A stretch of 64,000 bases of DNA from Chryseobacterium angstadtii (lineage in GTDB: Bacteria > Bacteroidota > Bacteroidia > Flavobacteriales > Weeksellaceae): contig NZ_LFND01000003.1 in assembly GCF_001045465.1 (NCBI RefSeq), positions 1 through 64,000 of the forward strand, written 5' to 3'. Of the stretch, positions 35,005 through 44,293 are shown in pieces. How positions within the stretch are numbered: the stretch's first letter is position 1; each line of letters begins with the position of its first letter. Made by a program: the position numbers and the translations under genes. The notes below the pieces were generated by a model that made no database searches, was not told where the DNA came from, and worked only from the letters and a program-made list of their open reading frames with translations.

Positions 35005-35964
35005 ATGAAATTCAGAACTGAAGTTGATATTCCGCTGTCGGAGAAAAAAATAGAAGTTGAAGATAAAATATTTTCAATAGGATCCTGTTTTGCTTCGGAA
35101 ATGACGGATCTTTTGGGTGAGGGGCAGCTTCAGACGGTAAATAATCCTTTCGGAACTATTTTCAATCCTTTCTCCATCAGTAATGCGGTTAAAAGGCTTC
35201 ACGATTCCGAATTTTATAAAGAGGATGAGCTGATTACCTTCAACGATGAATTTATCTCACTGGATCATCACAGCAGTTTTGACAGACGGTACGTTCACCA
35301 GTCTTTGGATAAAATCAATGCAGGGATAGAGGTTGGAAACAGGTTTCTGCAGGATACAAGCTGGGTGATTATCACTTACGGAACTTCATTTATCTATGAA
35401 TTTATTCCGAAGAAAAAACTGGTAGCCAACTGTCATAAGATCCCGCAAAAGTTTTTTGATAAAAGACTGCTTTCCCATCAGGAACTTACAGATTCAATAT
35501 ACAATACGGTTTTAAACCTTAAAGATATCTGCCGGGATGATGTACAGATCCTCTTTACTGTTTCTCCGGTACGCCATACCAAAGACGGGATGATTGAAAA
35601 TCAACTCAGTAAATCCAAGCTGATCACGGCTGTTCATGAAGCGGTTTCGCAGCTGGAAAACTGTCATTATCTGCCTGTTTATGAAATCCTGATGGATGAT
35701 CTTCGTGACTATCGTTTTTACAGGGAAGACCTGATTCATCCTACTTCACAGGCCGTATATTATATTTTTGATAAGTTCGGGGAAGCTTATTTTTCCGATG
35801 AAACTAAACGTTTTATCAAAGAAAATTTTAAAATCAATAAAGCACTGGAACATAGAACGGAAGATGAAAAAGATCCTAAATATATTGAGTTTAGAGAGAA
35901 ACTGAAGGAAAGAATTAAAGCACAGCGGGAAAAAGTAAGGCATAAAATATTTTTGAATGATTGA
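35005..35964 (+). CDS. GSCFA-domain protein
   Basis: The 319-residue cytoplasmic product contains the namesake motif IGSCFASEMTDLL near residues 25-37, NPFGTIFNPFSI, a conserved WVITYGTSFIYEF and a LFTVSPVRHTKDG segment. These suggest the SGNH-hydrolase-like fold assigned to this family, with GSCFA in the nucleophile block. Substrate and role are unknown. It overlaps the DUF4269 gene by eight bases and leads a run of GSCFA-DUF4269-tatD that is probably one transcript. Confidence 0.92.
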   Translation: MKFRTEVDIPLSEKKIEVEDKIFSIGSCFASEMTDLLGEGQLQTVNNPFGTIFNPFSISNAVKRLHDSEFYKEDELITFNDEFISLDHHSSFDRRYVHQSLDKINAGIEVGNRFLQDTSWVIITYGTSFIYEFIPKKKLVANCHKIPQKFFDKRLLSHQELTDSIYNTVLNLKDICRDDVQILFTVSPVRHTKDGMIENQLSKSKLITAVHEAVSQLENCHYLPVYEILMDDLRDYRFYREDLIHPTSQAVYYIFDKFGEAYFSDETKRFIKENFKINKALEHRTEDEKDPKYIEFREKLKERIKAQREKVRHKIFLND

Positions 35965-36484
35965 TTTCACCAAACTTGATTATCTGAAATCCGGGAACGA
36001 AAGACAACAAAGAGCTTATAACGTTCTTACAAAATACCGTGTTCTTGAGAAATTAGAACCTTATTCTCCAATTCTGGCCGGAACCATTCCTATCGGGATT
36101 GATATTGAAAGCAGCGATCTGGATATCATTTGTGAGGTAGATCTTAGGTTTGAGGAAGATTTTCTGGATGATATCATGTTTAGCCGGTTAATTCCTTTTG
36201 AAGTAGATGTAAAAGTCGAAAATATGGTTGTTAACGGAGAAAAAAGCATTGCACTGAATTTTATGCTGGAAGAGTTTCCCATAGAAATTTTCGGACAGAA
36301 TAAACCGCCAATTCAGCAGAACGCCTACCGCCATATGATGGCTGAATACAGAATATTAAATGAAAAAGGCGAAAATTTTAAACAAAAAATAGTAGAACTG
36401 AAGAAACAGGGAATAAAGACAGAGCCTGCTTTCGGGCTTTTAATGGAGCTGGAAAACCCTTATGAAGATCTGTTAAAATTTTAA
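35957..36484 (+). CDS. DUF4269-family nucleotidyltransferase-like protein
   Basis: The 175-residue product has a nucleotidyltransferase-like core: PILAGTIPIGIDIESSDLDIICEV near 35-58. The two acidic residues of DLD and a later Glu/Asp (FEVDVKV) fit metal ligands. The conserved tail AYRHMMAEYRIL and EPAFGLLMELENPYEDLL matches DUF4269. It might act on small molecules such as antibiotics, as other orphan nucleotidyltransferases do, but this is not shown. It overlaps GSCFA and is followed six bases later by tatD. Confidence 0.88.
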   Translation: MIDFTKLDYLKSGNERQQRAYNVLTKYRVLEKLEPYSPILAGTIPIGIDIESSDLDIICEVDLRFEEDFLDDIMFSRLIPFEVDVKVENMVVNGEKSIALNFMLEEFPIEIFGQNKPPIQQNAYRHMMAEYRILNEKGENFKQKIVELKKQGIKTEPAFGLLMELENPYEDLLKF

Positions 36485-36489
36485 AGAAA

Positions 36490-37251
36490 ATGATTGATAC
36501 ACATACCCATTTATACGCAGAAGAATTTGATGAAGATAGAAAAGAAGCCATTCAAAGGGCTATAAACAAAGGAGTCACGAAGTTTTATCTTCCTGCTATT
36601 GATTCCGAATCTCATGAAAAAATGCTTCAGCTGGAATCCGATTATCCCGGACAGATTATTTCTATGATGGGACTGCACCCTTGCTATGTAAAACCGGAAT
36701 CCTGGGAAAAAGAACTTGAAATCGTTAAGAATTATCTTGACCAAAGAGCATTTCCGGCAATAGGAGAGATAGGAATCGACCTTTACTGGGATAAAACAAC
36801 GCTTGATATCCAGGTGAAAGCTTTTGAGCAGCAAATCGACTGGGCGATTGAAAAAGACCTTCCTATCGTGATCCATACAAGAGAAAGTTTTAATGAAACG
36901 TTTGAAGTGCTGGAAAGAAAAAAACATCCGAAACTTCGTGGTATTTTTCACTGTTTTTCGGGAGACCTCGATCAGGCGAAACATGCTATAGACCTTAATT
37001 TTCTGCTGGGAATAGGAGGTGTGGTAACGTTTAAAAACGGAAAAATTGATCAGTTCCTTCATGAAATTCCTTTGGATAAAATTGTTCTGGAAACAGATTC
37101 TCCATATCTGGCTCCCGTTCCGCACAGAGGCAAGAGAAATGAAAGCTCCTATCTCGATCTGGTAGCCGGGAAACTGGTGAATATTTACGGAAAAGACTTT
37201 TCAGAAATAGACAGAATAACCACCGAAAATGCGAAAAAAATTTATAATTAA
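36490..37251 (+). CDS. TatD-family metal-dependent DNase
   Basis: The 253-residue TIM-barrel hydrolase has the N-terminal metal motif DTHTHLYAEEF (3-13), MGLHPCYV, IGEIGIDLYWDKTT with the bridging Glu, PIVIHTRESF, GIFHCFSGDL and LETDSPYLAPVPHRGK. All metal ligands are present. TatD proteins act as 3'-5' DNases in repair and quality control. It is cotranscribed with the upstream DUF4269 gene; the GT-C-like gene starts five bases later. Confidence 0.95.
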   Translation: MIDTHTHLYAEEFDEDRKEAIQRAINKGVTKFYLPAIDSESHEKMLQLESDYPGQIISMMGLHPCYVKPESWEKELEIVKNYLDQRAFPAIGEIGIDLYWDKTTLDIQVKAFEQQIDWAIEKDLPIVIHTRESFNETFEVLERKKHPKLRGIFHCFSGDLDQAKHAIDLNFLLGIGGVVTFKNGKIDQFLHEIPLDKIVLETDSPYLAPVPHRGKRNESSYLDLVAGKLVNIYGKDFSEIDRITTENAKKIYN

Positions 37252-37256
37252 TCTTT

Positions 37257-38795
37257 ATGAAACTTGTAAAAGAAAACATTCATTATCTGCTTTTGCTTTC
37301 CTCGGTTTTTTTCTTGTGGAATCCATCTAAATTTGGGGTAGATGATGGATATTTTTATCCGCAGATAGCTTATAATATAGTGAATCATGGGTTTATGGGC
37401 TTTAATGATTTATATCTTACGAATGGCTTTCATCCGTTATGGATGCTTTTTTGCGTCATTGCAGAAGGGATCAATTTTTTGGGTAAAGGGCTTTTAATAT
37501 ATATATTATGGTTTTTTCAGGTTATATTTATCGTATTAGGATATAGGCTCTTTGAGAAAACAATGTTTAAAGATTCGGGTATAGGAAAAGTGCTGAGCTT
37601 AGCCGCTTACTGTTTACTGTTTTTTAGTCTAGGAACATTATATTTAACTGAAGCACACCTTGTTTTCTTTACAATAGCTTTATTGCTTTATTTTCTTTGT
37701 AAAAAGTACACCAATGATTTTATTTTCGGTTTTATCTGCAGTCTTGTTTTTTTAGGAAGGTTAGATCATATTTTTATTATTATTCCATTGGGGTTTTTCT
37801 ATTGGAAAGAACGTGCCTGGAGCTTTACAAGCATACTGAAAATACTTCTGGGCTTTCTATTCCTTACAGGACCTTATTTGCTGTCAAATCTATATTTGTT
37901 TGGAGATATTGTTCCTATCAGCGGAAAGATTAAGAGTTCGTTTCCTGTTATGAAATTTGATCCTCCTTTTGGTTTCATTCCAAATGTTTGTATAGTTTTA
38001 GGCTGTCTTTATTTGTTATTTTTAACATTTGCTAAAAACGTATCTTATCGATGGATTAAGATTTTATATGTGGTCGGAAGTTTCATGCATTTATTTTATA
38101 ACCTGTTTTTTCAAGCACAGATTGGACAATGGTATTTCGTTTCACAGTACATCTTTTTCGGAATCTTTATTTATGATCTTGCTGAGAAAATCCAATTTAG
38201 AATAGTAAAAAAGGCAGTTCCATATATTGCTTTCTCTGTAGTACTAATACTCTTTGTTTGTTTAGTAGGAGGGTTAAAGCTTACCACGAACTTAAGCCTT
38301 GCTTATAATGTCTTTAATAGTGAATCAAAATTTGAAAAGAAGCCAAAAGAATTATTGCAGGGGCTTGCAGAAGACCTGGTTCATGTGATTCCGAAAGAAT
38401 CCAGAATTTATGTTTATGATTTTCCGGGAAGATTTGCCTATTATTCTGATTTTAATTTCGTTCCGGCTGATGCTTTAGTTGCGAATCCAGTTTTTTTTAA
38501 TGAAATAAACAGCTTTCGTTTTAAGGATTATCTTCAAAAGAATAAGATACACTATTTGCTTTTACCTACCCATATTAGCCCAAAAAGAAAGTCAGTTGAT
38601 TTTATGGGAGTAGAAGTTAAAAGAAGTGAAAATAAGGAAAATGTATTTTACTTTAAAAATACAATGAGCAAAAAGATTGTAGATAGTATGGATGAAAACG
38701 ATTTAATTAAAGTAAAGGCCTATTTAAATCCGGGTAAAAGCTGGCAGCCTTTTTATGATTCTGTAACTGTTTATAAATTAAAGATAAATAAGTAA
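37257..38795 (+). CDS. Polytopic membrane protein, GT-C glycosyltransferase-like
   Basis: The 512-residue product has about ten transmembrane segments in its first 340 residues and a soluble C-terminal domain of about 170. An acidic pair in the first extracytoplasmic loop (GVDDGYFYPQIAYNIV, Asp29-Asp30) resembles the DD motif of ArnT/mannosyltransferase-type GT-C enzymes that use polyprenyl-phosphate sugars. No specific family can be named. Base composition is more AT-rich than in tatD, and phenylalanine is very frequent, so it may be a later insertion into this operon. A bidirectional terminator follows. Confidence 0.72.
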   Translation: MKLVKENIHYLLLLSSVFFLWNPSKFGVDDGYFYPQIAYNIVNHGFMGFNDLYLTNGFHPLWMLFCVIAEGINFLGKGLLIYILWFFQVIFIVLGYRLFEKTMFKDSGIGKVLSLAAYCLLFFSLGTLYLTEAHLVFFTIALLLYFLCKKYTNDFIFGFICSLVFLGRLDHIFIIIPLGFFYWKERAWSFTSILKILLGFLFLTGPYLLSNLYLFGDIVPISGKIKSSFPVMKFDPPFGFIPNVCIVLGCLYLLFLTFAKNVSYRWIKILYVVGSFMHLFYNLFFQAQIGQWYFVSQYIFFGIFIYDLAEKIQFRIVKKAVPYIAFSVVLILFVCLVGGLKLTTNLSLAYNVFNSESKFEKKPKELLQGLAEDLVHVIPKESRIYVYDFPGRFAYYSDFNFVPADALVANPVFFNEINSFRFKDYLQKNKIHYLLLPTHISPKRKSVDFMGVEVKRSENKENVFYFKNTMSKKIVDSMDENDLIKVKAYLNPGKSWQPFYDSVTVYKLKINK

Positions 38796-38811
38796 GAATT
38801 GTATTCTGCTA

Positions 38812-38848
38812 AAAAAAGCTTTCAAGAAATGACCTTGAAAGCTTTTTT
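38812..38848. terminator. Bidirectional terminator between convergent genes
   Basis: AAAAAAGCTTTCAAG (38812-38826) pairs perfectly with CTTGAAAGCTTTTTT (38834-38848) around a seven-base loop. It has T runs on both strands and so serves both the plus-strand GT-C-like gene and the minus-strand helicase. Confidence 0.9.
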
Positions 38849-38849
38849 A

Positions 38850-40151
38850 TTATTTTTTTCTGGTGAAGTTCTTATTCTTGGGCTTCTTAAACCCGGTAGG
38901 AGTGCTTCCAGAAGGCTTGTTGTTGTTATTCTGAGGTTTTGGAGATCTTGAAGGTCTTCTTTCACCACCACCGCCGGCTGCCATAGGTTTGTTGTTAGAA
39001 TCTCTTTTCTGAGCGACCAGATTATCAGTATGGAACGGGTGATCTTTCACCACAGGAATTTTTTTCCCGATCAGTTTCTCCGTGTTTCTTAGATTTAAAA
39101 GATCAAGACCGTCTACAAAAGAGATCGATGATCCTTCAGCTCCGGCTCTTCCTGTTCTTCCAATTCGGTGAACATACGTCTCCGAAACATCGGAAAGTTC
39201 AAAATTGATTACATATTTAAGCTCATCAATATCAATACCTCTTGCAGCAATGTCTGTAGCCACCAGAACTCTTGTTTTTCCGGACTTAAAATTATTCAGG
39301 GCATTCTGTCTTGCATTCTGGGATTTGTTTCCGTGAATGGCTTCTGCAGAGATATGATCCTTCTGAAGTTTTCTTGCAATCTTGTCGGCACCGTGTTTCG
39401 TTCTGGAAAATACCAGTACAGAATCAGCGATATCATTTTTTAAAATATGGGAAAGAAGGTTCAGTTTATTATCTTTCTCTACAAAATAAACCGACTGTTT
39501 AATGGTTTCTGCAGTGGAAGAAACCGGAGTAACTTCTACTTTTACAGGATTATTCAGAATAGAATCTGCCAGTTTCTGAATCTCAGAAGGCATTGTTGCA
39601 GAAAAGAATAATGTCTGTCTTCTTTGTGGAAGAAGTTTAATGATTCTTTTTACATCATGTACAAAACCCATATCGAGCATTCTGTCCGCTTCATCAAGAA
39701 CAAAGATTTCAAGGTTCTTTAAGCTGATAATTCCCTGTGCGATAAAATCCAGAAGTCTTCCGGGAGTGGCTACCAGGATATCTACGCCTCTTCTCAGGGC
39801 AGTTTCCTGATTTCCCTGTTTTACCCCTCCGAAGATAACGAGCTCTTTTAAAGGAAGGTATTTTCCGTATGCGTTGATGTTTTCCTCGATCTGGATGGCA
39901 AGTTCTCTTGTCGGCGTTAAGATCAGGGCCTTTATATGATTGTTTTTGGTCTTATTGTTTGATAAATTCTGCAGAATAGGGATTGCAAACGCCGCTGTTT
40001 TTCCTGTTCCTGTCTGTGCACATCCTAAAAAGTCTCTGCCTTTTAAGATTTCAGGGATAGATTTCTCCTGAATGGGCGTTGGGTTGGTGTATCCCTGCTC
40101 CTGAATTGCTTTTGCAATAGGGTCTATTAAGTTTAGGTCTGTAAAATTCAA
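38850..40151 (-). CDS. DEAD-box RNA helicase, RhlE-like
   Basis: The 433-residue helicase has a Q motif ([14 protein letters not shown]), motif I AQTGTGKT, motif II in [16 protein letters not shown] and [10 protein letters not shown]. It ends in a short basic tail ([12 protein letters not shown]) preceded by a Gly/Asn/Pro/Ser linker, typical of the RhlE group. It differs from the helicase at 28759 in lacking the DbpA domain. A CAAAGGTA (-7 on the minus strand, 40210-40217) lies 59 bases upstream of the start. Confidence 0.93.
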   Translation of the reverse strand: MNFTDLNLIDPIAKAIQEQGYTNPTPIQEKSIPEILKGRDFLGCAQTGTGKTAAFAIPILQNLSNNKTKNNHIKALILTPTRELAIQIEENINAYGKYLPLKELVIFGGVKQGNQETALRRGVDILVATPGRLLDFIAQGIISLKNLEIFVLDEADRMLDMGFVHDVKRIIKLLPQRRQTLFFSATMPSEIQKLADSILNNPVKVEVTPVSSTAETIKQSVYFVEKDNKLNLLSHILKNDIADSVLVFSRTKHGADKIARKLQKDHISAEAIHGNKSQNARQNALNNFKSGKTRVLVATDIAARGIDIDELKYVINFELSDVSETYVHRIGRTGRAGAEGSSISFVDGLDLLNLRNTEKLIGKKIPVVKDHPFHTDNLVAQKRDSNNKPMAAGGGGERRPSRSPKPQNNNNKPSGSTPTGFKKPKNKNFTRKK

Positions 40152-40238
40152 ATGAACTGTTTTTTTAATTTAGAATAAAATTCCCTCAATGTGAAGGAAT
40201 TATATGGTACAAAGGTAGTTTAAATATTTTTAAGCAGA

Positions 40239-40727
40239 TTATTTTACTTTTGTCCACTTTTGATTGTGCCTCAGGCCTTCAATGAAGAGATAGGTTTCCT
40301 TGAGCTTTTCACTTCCCTGTTTGCCGTAATCTTCTATATTTTTAGAAGTCCCGTCCGCAAAATTAATTCTGAGATAAGAGGTGGGAAGATCTGTAATATT
40401 TCTTGTTCCGTAATGGTCCTTCAGATTTTTAATGTCAAGGTCATTCAGCAGAGATGCCAGTTTGTTGTAGTCCGTTTCTTTGAGGACCGTTTTAAAAGTA
40501 CCTTCCCGTGGTTTTGAAAATTCACCTTTTGAAAAATCCTTAGAGAAATTAAAATGCTCCGCTTCCAATACCGCAGTCCTGTCGGGATTAACGGTTAATT
40601 TGAAAATGGGGCAGGAACCAAAACAAGCTCCGGCTTCATATTCAATTTGAGTATACTTTGAATTGATTGTAGACGTTGTACACGAAAATAAAAAAATAAA
40701 TGCGCCAAGACTGAGTATATATTTCAT
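40239..40727 (-). CDS. DUF6438-like lipoprotein
   Basis: The 162-residue product has a lipobox LFSC with lipidated Cys16. The mature domain begins YTQIEYEAGACFGSCPIFKLTV, the hallmark of DUF6438 as I recall it, with two Cys in CFGSC. Later segments include FKTVLKETDYNKLASLLND and INFADGTSKNIEDYGKQG. The role of the family is unknown; it is periplasmic or outer-membrane anchored. It lies between the helicase and the next secreted-protein gene on the same strand. Confidence 0.8.
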   Translation of the reverse strand: MKYILSLGAFIFLFSCTTSTINSKYTQIEYEAGACFGSCPIFKLTVNPDRTAVLEAEHFNFSKDFSKGEFSKPREGTFKTVLKETDYNKLASLLNDLDIKNLKDHYGTRNITDLPTSYLRINFADGTSKNIEDYGKQGSEKLKETYLFIEGLRHNQKWTKVK

Positions 40728-40791
40728 AACGGATGATTTCTCTGGATCATTCCAATAATTATTCCAAAGAAAGCCGGGTCACGTATTTATA

Positions 40792-41583
40792 CTATTCCAG
40801 AGAAGAAACACAGCATCCTTTGGTGAAAGAAAGCCTCAGAAGTACAGGATAAATATCCAGTGATTCATAGTACTTTGTTCTTCTTTTTTCCTTGTTGTAA
40901 TAAGAATAACTTTTTATTTCCCCTTTGTTGAACAGGATCTTATTTTTGAAAAATAAAGGTTCCATATCATATAGGATATTGTTGTTGAAGGCCTTTTCCG
41001 TATTCGCGATATCCAGTTCTATGACAGCTATATTCGTTTTTCTTTTACGATTAAGAATAAGGTTGTATTTATAATGGATAAGATCGTTTTCCGCCTTCTT
41101 TTCAACCAATTCCAGAACCTGATCGGTTTTAGGCTTTTTTCTTTTCTTGATGTCCGCAATTTCAGACTCCAAAGGAATATCTCCTTTAAAATAATCGAAA
41201 TTGCCAGGTTTTATTTCCTTGCTTTCGTCTTTAATCAAAACCGGAAGAACAGGGTTGGTATCCTTCTTTAAGTTATAGATAAAGCCGTTTCTGCTGTTAT
41301 TGAAAGCCAGTACAGACTGATCTGTCTCATTGGTGTAATACTCAATAATATCACTCACTTCATTGTTCGTACTTTGATTGACGATTTTATCGTTGGTAAA
41401 CCTATACTTTATTTTTGTATCGAATTCAAACCTGAAAAATGCTTTATCATTAAAAGGCGCAGGTTCTTCTAATCTGGGTGTTTCCACAAAAGAATCACCA
41501 CCCTGAGCAGAAGTTTCAGAGGGCAGAAGAAATGAAACAAAAATAACAGCGGGTGCTGTTATTTTTTTTATTGAGTGTATCAT
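40792..41583 (-). CDS. Secreted protein of unknown function, 263 residues
   Basis: The signal peptide is APAVIFVSFLLPSETSAQ. The mature protein is rich in Lys, Asn and aromatic residues, with beta-like segments (FFRFEFDTKIKYRF, NDLIHYKYNLILNRKRK, EIKSYSYYNKEKR) and an unusual Cys-Cys pair at the very end (KGCCVSSLE). I do not recognise a family. It lies only three bases from the obg stop codon on the same strand, so it may be cotranscribed with the hpt-adk-obg cluster. Confidence 0.65.
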   Translation of the reverse strand: MIHSIKKITAPAVIFVSFLLPSETSAQGGDSFVETPRLEEPAPFNDKAFFRFEFDTKIKYRFTNDKIVNQSTNNEVSDIIEYYTNETDQSVLAFNNSRNGFIYNLKKDTNPVLPVLIKDESKEIKPGNFDYFKGDIPLESEIADIKKRKKPKTDQVLELVEKKAENDLIHYKYNLILNRKRKTNIAVIELDIANTEKAFNNNILYDMEPLFFKNKILFNKGEIKSYSYYNKEKRRTKYYESLDIYPVLLRLSFTKGCCVSSLE

Positions 41584-41586
41584 CTT

Positions 41587-42570
41587 TTATCCGTGAAGTT
41601 TTTTCCAGATGGCATCTTTAAGTTCTACAAGGCCTTCCCCCGTTACACCGGAGAAGAATAGAGGCCGTCTGTTTTCCGGGAATTCGGCGGCGATTTCTTT
41701 TTTCAGTTCTTCATCAAGGAGATCTGATTTTGAAATGGAAACAATAAAATCTTTATCCAGAAGTTCAGAGTTGTACTCCTTCAATTCATTTTCCAGAATT
41801 TTAAATTCCTGGAAGTGATCTTCAGAATCGGCCGGAATTAAGAATAAAAGGATAGAGTTTCTTTCAATATGTCTTAAAAACCGGTGTCCTAAACCTTTTC
41901 CTTCAGCTGCTCCTTCAATGATCCCCGGAATATCAGCCATTACAAAAGATTTGTAATTTCTGTAGTCCACAATACCAAGATTGGGAGTCAGAGTGGTAAA
42001 TGCGTAATTGGCAATTTTAGGTTTTGCTGCAGAAACAGAAGAAAGAAGTGTAGATTTTCCGGCATTTGGGAACCCAACTAAACCTACATCGGCTAAGATT
42101 TTGAGTTCGAAAACCACAAAGCCTTCCTCACCATCCATTCCCGGCTGTGCGTATCTTGGAGTTTGGTTGGTAGAAGATTTAAAAAACTCATTTCCTTTTC
42201 CTCCCTTTCCTCCCTGCATTAAGGTGATTTCCTGTTTGTCTTCAAGAATTTCACCGATAATTTCTCCATCCTCATTTTTAGCGATAGTCCCGATGGGAAC
42301 ATCAATATAAATATCAGCACCATCAGCGCCGGTAAGCTGGTTTTTCGCTCCGTTTTCACCACGTTCCGCTTTTACGTGACGGGTGTATCGAAGTGGAAGT
42401 AAAGTCCATTCCTGAGCATTTCCCCTCATGATGATGTGTCCTCCACGACCTCCGTCGCCTCCATCCGGACCTCCTTTAGGGATATATTTTTCACGGCGGA
42501 GGTGGGCAGAACCTGCGCCTCCGTGACCGCTTTTACAATGGATCTTTACGTAATCTACAAAGTTAGACAT
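41587..42570 (-). CDS. obgE: GTPase Obg/CgtA
   Basis: This essential ribosome-assembly GTPase starts at 42570 ([18 protein letters not shown], 327 residues); the frame opens 15 codons earlier, but that extension falls in a heptad repeat. The glycine-rich Obg fold is clear ([15 protein letters not shown]). The G domain has G1 [10 protein letters not shown]2/G3 [11 protein letters not shown] and DIPGIIEGA, and G4 SKSDLLD. It sits in the order hpt-adk-obg on the minus strand, a common Bacteroidota grouping. Confidence 0.96.
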   Translation of the reverse strand: MSNFVDYVKIHCKSGHGGAGSAHLRREKYIPKGGPDGGDGGRGGHIIMRGNAQEWTLLPLRYTRHVKAERGENGAKNQLTGADGADIYIDVPIGTIAKNEDGEIIGEILEDKQEITLMQGGKGGKGNEFFKSSTNQTPRYAQPGMDGEEGFVVFELKILADVGLVGFPNAGKSTLLSSVSAAKPKIANYAFTTLTPNLGIVDYRNYKSFVMADIPGIIEGAAEGKGLGHRFLRHIERNSILLFLIPADSEDHFQEFKILENELKEYNSELLDKDFIVSISKSDLLDEELKKEIAAEFPENRRPLFFSGVTGEGLVELKDAIWKKLHG

Positions 42571-42573
42571 ATA

Positions 42574-42634
42574 GTTTGTGTTGCGGGTTGCGGAAACGGG
42601 ATTCGAATTTTCCAATCCCGTACCCTTATCCCGA
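42574..42634 (+). repeat. Heptad array between adk and obg
   Basis: GTTTGTG TTGCGGG TTGCGGA AACGGGA TTCGAAT TTTCCAA TCCCGTA CCCTTAT CCCGA: strict 7-bp register. The G-rich left and C-rich right halves are inverted around TTCGAA. It fills the entire gap between the two genes. Confidence 0.75.
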
Positions 42635-43213
42635 TTATTTAATTTTTTCTACTTCAGCAAAAAGTTTTTGAGAAATCTCTTCAATTTCTCCTACGCCGTT
42701 TACTTCAACATATTTTCCCTGTTGCTTGTAAAGTTCAGCTACTTCTGCTGTTTTAGTATAGTATTCTTTAATTCTGTTTTCAATGATTTCCACATTGCTG
42801 TCGTCTGATCTTCCACTGGTTTCTCCTCTTTTCAGAAGTCTTTCCACCAATATTTTATCTTCTACCACCAATGACAGGCAGATATCAATTTTGTCGTTCA
42901 GTTCCTCTTTTACAATGGTTTCCAACGCTTCAGTCTGAGCTGTAGTTCTCGGATAGCCGTCGAAAATAAATCCGTTGGTATCTGTAGGTTTTTTAAGCTC
43001 ATCAATCAGCATATCTGTTGTCACCTGATCCGGAACCAATTCTCCCTTATCGATGTAAGACTTAGCCAGTTTTCCAAGTTCGGTGTCGTTTTTCATGTTA
43101 TATCTGAAAAGATCACCTGTTGAAACCTGTTTTAAATTGAATTTTTCGATCAGGTTTTGGGCTTGAGTTCCTTTTCCACTTCCTGGAGGGCCGAACAGAA
43201 CAATGTTTATCAT
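42635..43213 (-). CDS. adk: Adenylate kinase
   Basis: The enzyme interconverts ATP plus AMP with two ADP. The 192-residue product has the P-loop [12 protein letters not shown] (8-19), the AMP-binding DLFRYNM, the [12 protein letters not shown] segment and the lid region [15 protein letters not shown]. Length matches the short-lid form common in Bacteroidota, without a zinc finger. It is flanked on both sides by heptad-repeat gaps and lies between hpt and obg. Confidence 0.97.
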   Translation of the reverse strand: MINIVLFGPPGSGKGTQAQNLIEKFNLKQVSTGDLFRYNMKNDTELGKLAKSYIDKGELVPDQVTTDMLIDELKKPTDTNGFIFDGYPRTTAQTEALETIVKEELNDKIDICLSLVVEDKILVERLLKRGETSGRSDDSNVEIIENRIKEYYTKTAEVAELYKQQGKYVEVNGVGEIEEISQKLFAEVEKIK

Positions 43214-43221
43214 AATGTTAA

Positions 43222-43356
43222 AGGGCTTCTGGCGATTGGCAGCTAGCTTTTGGTTTTTATCTGCTTTTAGCCTTTAGCGTTTTTAAGTTATTATTAAATT
43301 AATTTCTTTATTTTACTTTTTTAGGCTAAAAGCTATCAGCTAATAGCCAACAGCAT
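43222..43356 (+). repeat. Heptad-array inverted repeat between hpt and adk
   Basis: The left arm (about 43228-43278) reads CTTCTGG CGATTGG CAGCTAG CTTTTGG ... TAGCCTT TAGCG. The right arm (43322-43356) reads TAGGCTA AAAGCTA TCAGCTA ATAGCCA ACAGCAT. The arms are degenerate complements around an AT-rich centre of about 45 bases. Confidence 0.75.
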
Positions 43357-43911
43357 TTAATGGTTGATTTGTCCTTCTTCCAGTTGATACAGATTTGAAA
43401 GGTTTCTTCCTAACTCATCATAATCAAGTCCGTAGCCCAGTACAAATTTATTGGGAATCTCTTTTCCAATATAATCCAGCTTGAAATCCTTTTTGTATAC
43501 ATCCGGTTTCAATAAGAATGAAGCCAGTTTTACAGATTTCGGACGCTGCGTTTCTGTGAAATATTTGAATAAACTTTCAACCGTGTTTCCCGTATCTACA
43601 ATATCTTCTACAAGGATGATATGACGGTCTCTCACATCTTTAGTCAATTCCATTTTCTGATAAACAATTCCTGTAGATTCCGTACCCACATAAGAGCTCA
43701 TTTGGATGAAAGCAATCTCGCATTCGCCCGGGTAGTATTTTAAAAGATCTGAGAAGAACATGATCACTCCGTTCAGAACCCCGATGAAAACAGGAACCTC
43801 GTCCTTGTAGTCTTCATAAATCTTTAAAGCTGTTTCTTTTACAATTTCCTGAATCTCGGCGTCCTTCAAATAAGGAACGAAAGTTTTGTCGTGAACTTTA
43901 ATGCTTTCCAT
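43357..43911 (-). CDS. hpt: Hypoxanthine phosphoribosyltransferase
   Basis: This salvage enzyme makes IMP from hypoxanthine and PRPP. The 184-residue product has the PRPP-binding loop VEDIVDTGNTVESL, the flexible-loop segment QMSSYVGTESTG, KLASFLLKPD and YGLDYDELGRNL near the end. It is the first gene of the hpt-adk-obg run on the minus strand. A -7-like TAACTTTG (minus strand, 43931-43938) lies 20 bases upstream of the start. Confidence 0.95.
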   Translation of the reverse strand: MESIKVHDKTFVPYLKDAEIQEIVKETALKIYEDYKDEVPVFIGVLNGVIMFFSDLLKYYPGECEIAFIQMSSYVGTESTGIVYQKMELTKDVRDRHIILVEDIVDTGNTVESLFKYFTETQRPKSVKLASFLLKPDVYKKDFKLDYIGKEIPNKFVLGYGLDYDELGRNLSNLYQLEEGQINH

Positions 43912-44293
43912 AAAAAATTTTAGTAGGCGGCAAAGTTACGGATTTTTGATTAAAATCTTTTCTACTTTTGCCTCCGATTTTATAATAGGCTGTTTAAGAA
44001 GGGCAGATTAAAAATATTACGGATATAAAATTCGAGACTCTATTAAACCACCCCGTCAAATCTTCGATTTTCCACCTCTCCGGAGAATGAGAATTCTGGA
44101 CGGAGAAATCAAGGTAAGCTTTTAGATAGAGAAAAAAGCAATGTTTTTAATCAGAAAAATAATAATTTAAAATTGATTATCTTTGCTGTTCCAAAAACCC
44201 AATTATACAGACATGTAGGATTTAATTTCTTTTCGATATGATCAAACAGTAACCTTGCGTTGCTGATGTTTAATTATTACTAAGAAATAAATC
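43912..44293. other. Intergenic region between divergent hpt and the ABC-F gene
   Basis: No gene seen. It contains the hpt -7 box (43931-43938, minus), a GC-richer block at about 44041-44112 (ACCACCCCGTCAAATCTTCG, then CCTCTCCGGAGAATGAG) that looks like a dispersed intergenic element, the ABC-F promoter box at 44178, and a short leader with a four-codon upstream frame (44238-44252). Confidence 0.5.
44178..44185 (+). promoter_or_regulatory. -7 box TATCTTTG of the ABC-F gene
   Basis: This exact TAnnTTTG match lies 108 bases before the ATG, implying a leader of about 100 bases. No matching -33 TTTG is seen. The leader contains ATG ATC AAA CAG TAA (44238-44252). Confidence 0.5.

Noticed and set aside
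36511..37125. 204-codon minus-strand open frame
   Set aside because: Antisense to the intact tatD gene; high Phe/Lys shadow composition and no family resemblance.
42571..42615. Longer N terminus of Obg
   Set aside because: The extension is translated from a heptad repeat; Obg proteins start at the residues beginning [10 protein letters not shown].
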